Below the pieces are notes generated by a model. It ran no database searches, had not been told where the DNA came from, and saw only the letters and a list, made by a program, of their open reading frames with translations. From Bacteroidota bacterium (lineage in GTDB: Bacteria; Bacteroidota; Bacteroidia; B-17B0; Aurantibacillaceae), in contig SYEI01000367.1 in NCBI GenBank assembly GCA_005800865.1, positions 1 through 5,457 on the forward strand: DNA of 5,457 nucleotides. Direction: 5' to 3'. Below, in pieces: positions 5,062 through 5,457 of the stretch (position 1 is its first letter; every line of letters begins with the position of its first letter). Made by a program: the position numbers and the translations under genes.

Positions 5062-5457
5062 TTAGCAGGTAGGTAAATTGTCTATCCAGTAGTGTTCTGA
5101 TTGAAAATCAGATACTTTTTCAGTATTTGTGTTTAGGCTACGAAATTGTTTATCAGTACCTGCATTGTAGCGGTGGTCGAGGAATTTGCGAATATCAACA
5201 GGCTTTATTTTTTCATTAGACTTCTCAAAATTAAGAGGGTTGAAATAGCCTTTGGTTATTAAAACGTGGTAAATACAAGCTAACTTGTTTATTTTACCAT
5301 GTTCATCAATGAAGATATAATCATTACCAATGTAGCCATTGACAAACAATTGTTCTTCAAACTGGGCAAATTTATTAGGGCTTTTTATTATTGTATTGTA
5401 ATCTAAAACGCCTTTCTTTTTATCTCTAATATCAGCTGTAAGCTTATTAAATGAAAC
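5062..5457 (-). CDS. Unrecognised protein, C-terminal part only
   Basis: The frame is open from the right edge to the TAA at 5064-5062, giving the last 131 residues of a longer protein. The apparent start at 5349 is a TTG inside this open frame and is probably not the real start. The fragment is soluble, charged and helical in look, with no membrane segment. Visible stretches include EEQLFVNGYIGNDYIFIDEHGK, then a helix-rich part with KLACIYHVLITKGYF and DIRKFLDHRYNAGTDKQFRSLN, then a short acidic and aromatic tail. The order (aromatic strand, helices, YF, helix with KFL) is loosely like the C-terminal domain of RteC-type regulators of Bacteroides elements, but I do not recognise it with confidence. 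It lies on the same strand as the operon, 199 bases upstream, so it may belong to the same element. Confidence 0.7.
   Translation of the reverse strand, partial: VSFNKLTADIRDKKKGVLDYNTIIKSPNKFAQFEEQLFVNGYIGNDYIFIDEHGKINKLACIYHVLITKGYFNPLNFEKSNEKIKPVDIRKFLDHRYNAGTDKQFRSLNTNTEKVSDFQSEHYWIDNLPTC

Larger units (their letters stand above)
1586..5457 (-). mobile_element. Probable replication/regulation module of an integrative element (partial)
   Basis: Two HTH_17 proteins followed by a BT4734-type primase and a PriCT-2/DUF3987 ATPase are a recurring set in Bacteroidota integrative and mobilisable elements. The four genes overlap end to end and finish at a terminator, so they act as one unit. No integrase, relaxase or att site lies in the window, and the element's edges are not visible. 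The limits given are those of the module, not of the element. Confidence 0.5.

Overview
The window looks like accessory DNA from an AT-rich member of the Bacteroidota (Flavobacteriia, Cytophagia or Sphingobacteriia type). Three things point there: the protein families (a BT4734/VirE_N-type primase next to a PriCT-2/DUF3987 helicase, preceded by two small excisionase-like helix-turn-helix proteins), starts with little or no Shine-Dalgarno sequence, and one promoter that fits the Bacteroidota -33 TTG / -7 TAnnTTTG pattern. All recognisable genes are on the minus strand, so the reading order is from right to left. Both ends of the window cut through genes.

From right to left: (1) 5457-5062, the C-terminal 131 residues of an unrecognised protein whose start lies outside the window. 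(2) 5061-4863, a 199-base gap with no convincing gene. It holds two short palindromes, one perfect hairpin and iteron-like direct repeats, and is a candidate origin, transfer site or operator cluster. (3) 4862-1603, a tightly packed four-gene operon: two paralogous HTH_17 proteins (ATGA overlap), a primase-like protein (14-base overlap), and a PriCT-2/DUF3987 helicase (TAATG overlap). A hairpin terminator lies on the last stop codon. (4) 1602-1461, a short gap with a promoter and an overlapping inverted-repeat operator. (5) 1460-1, a second transcription unit: a 95-residue XRE-type regulator, then two bases later a large PLD-nuclease/SNF2-helicase protein cut by the left edge after 390 residues.

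Working model: the right-hand operon is the replication and regulation module of an integrative or mobilisable element. The two HTH proteins control or assist excision and replication, the primase-like protein and the DUF3987 ATPase start replication, and the repeats upstream are their likely DNA target. The left-hand unit looks like cargo, most plausibly a restriction or anti-phage module in which the XRE protein represses its own promoter and so limits expression of a DNA-cutting helicase. No integrase, relaxase, att site, methyltransferase, RNA gene, CRISPR array or insertion sequence is visible, so the mobile-element and defence readings are inferences from gene families and layout.
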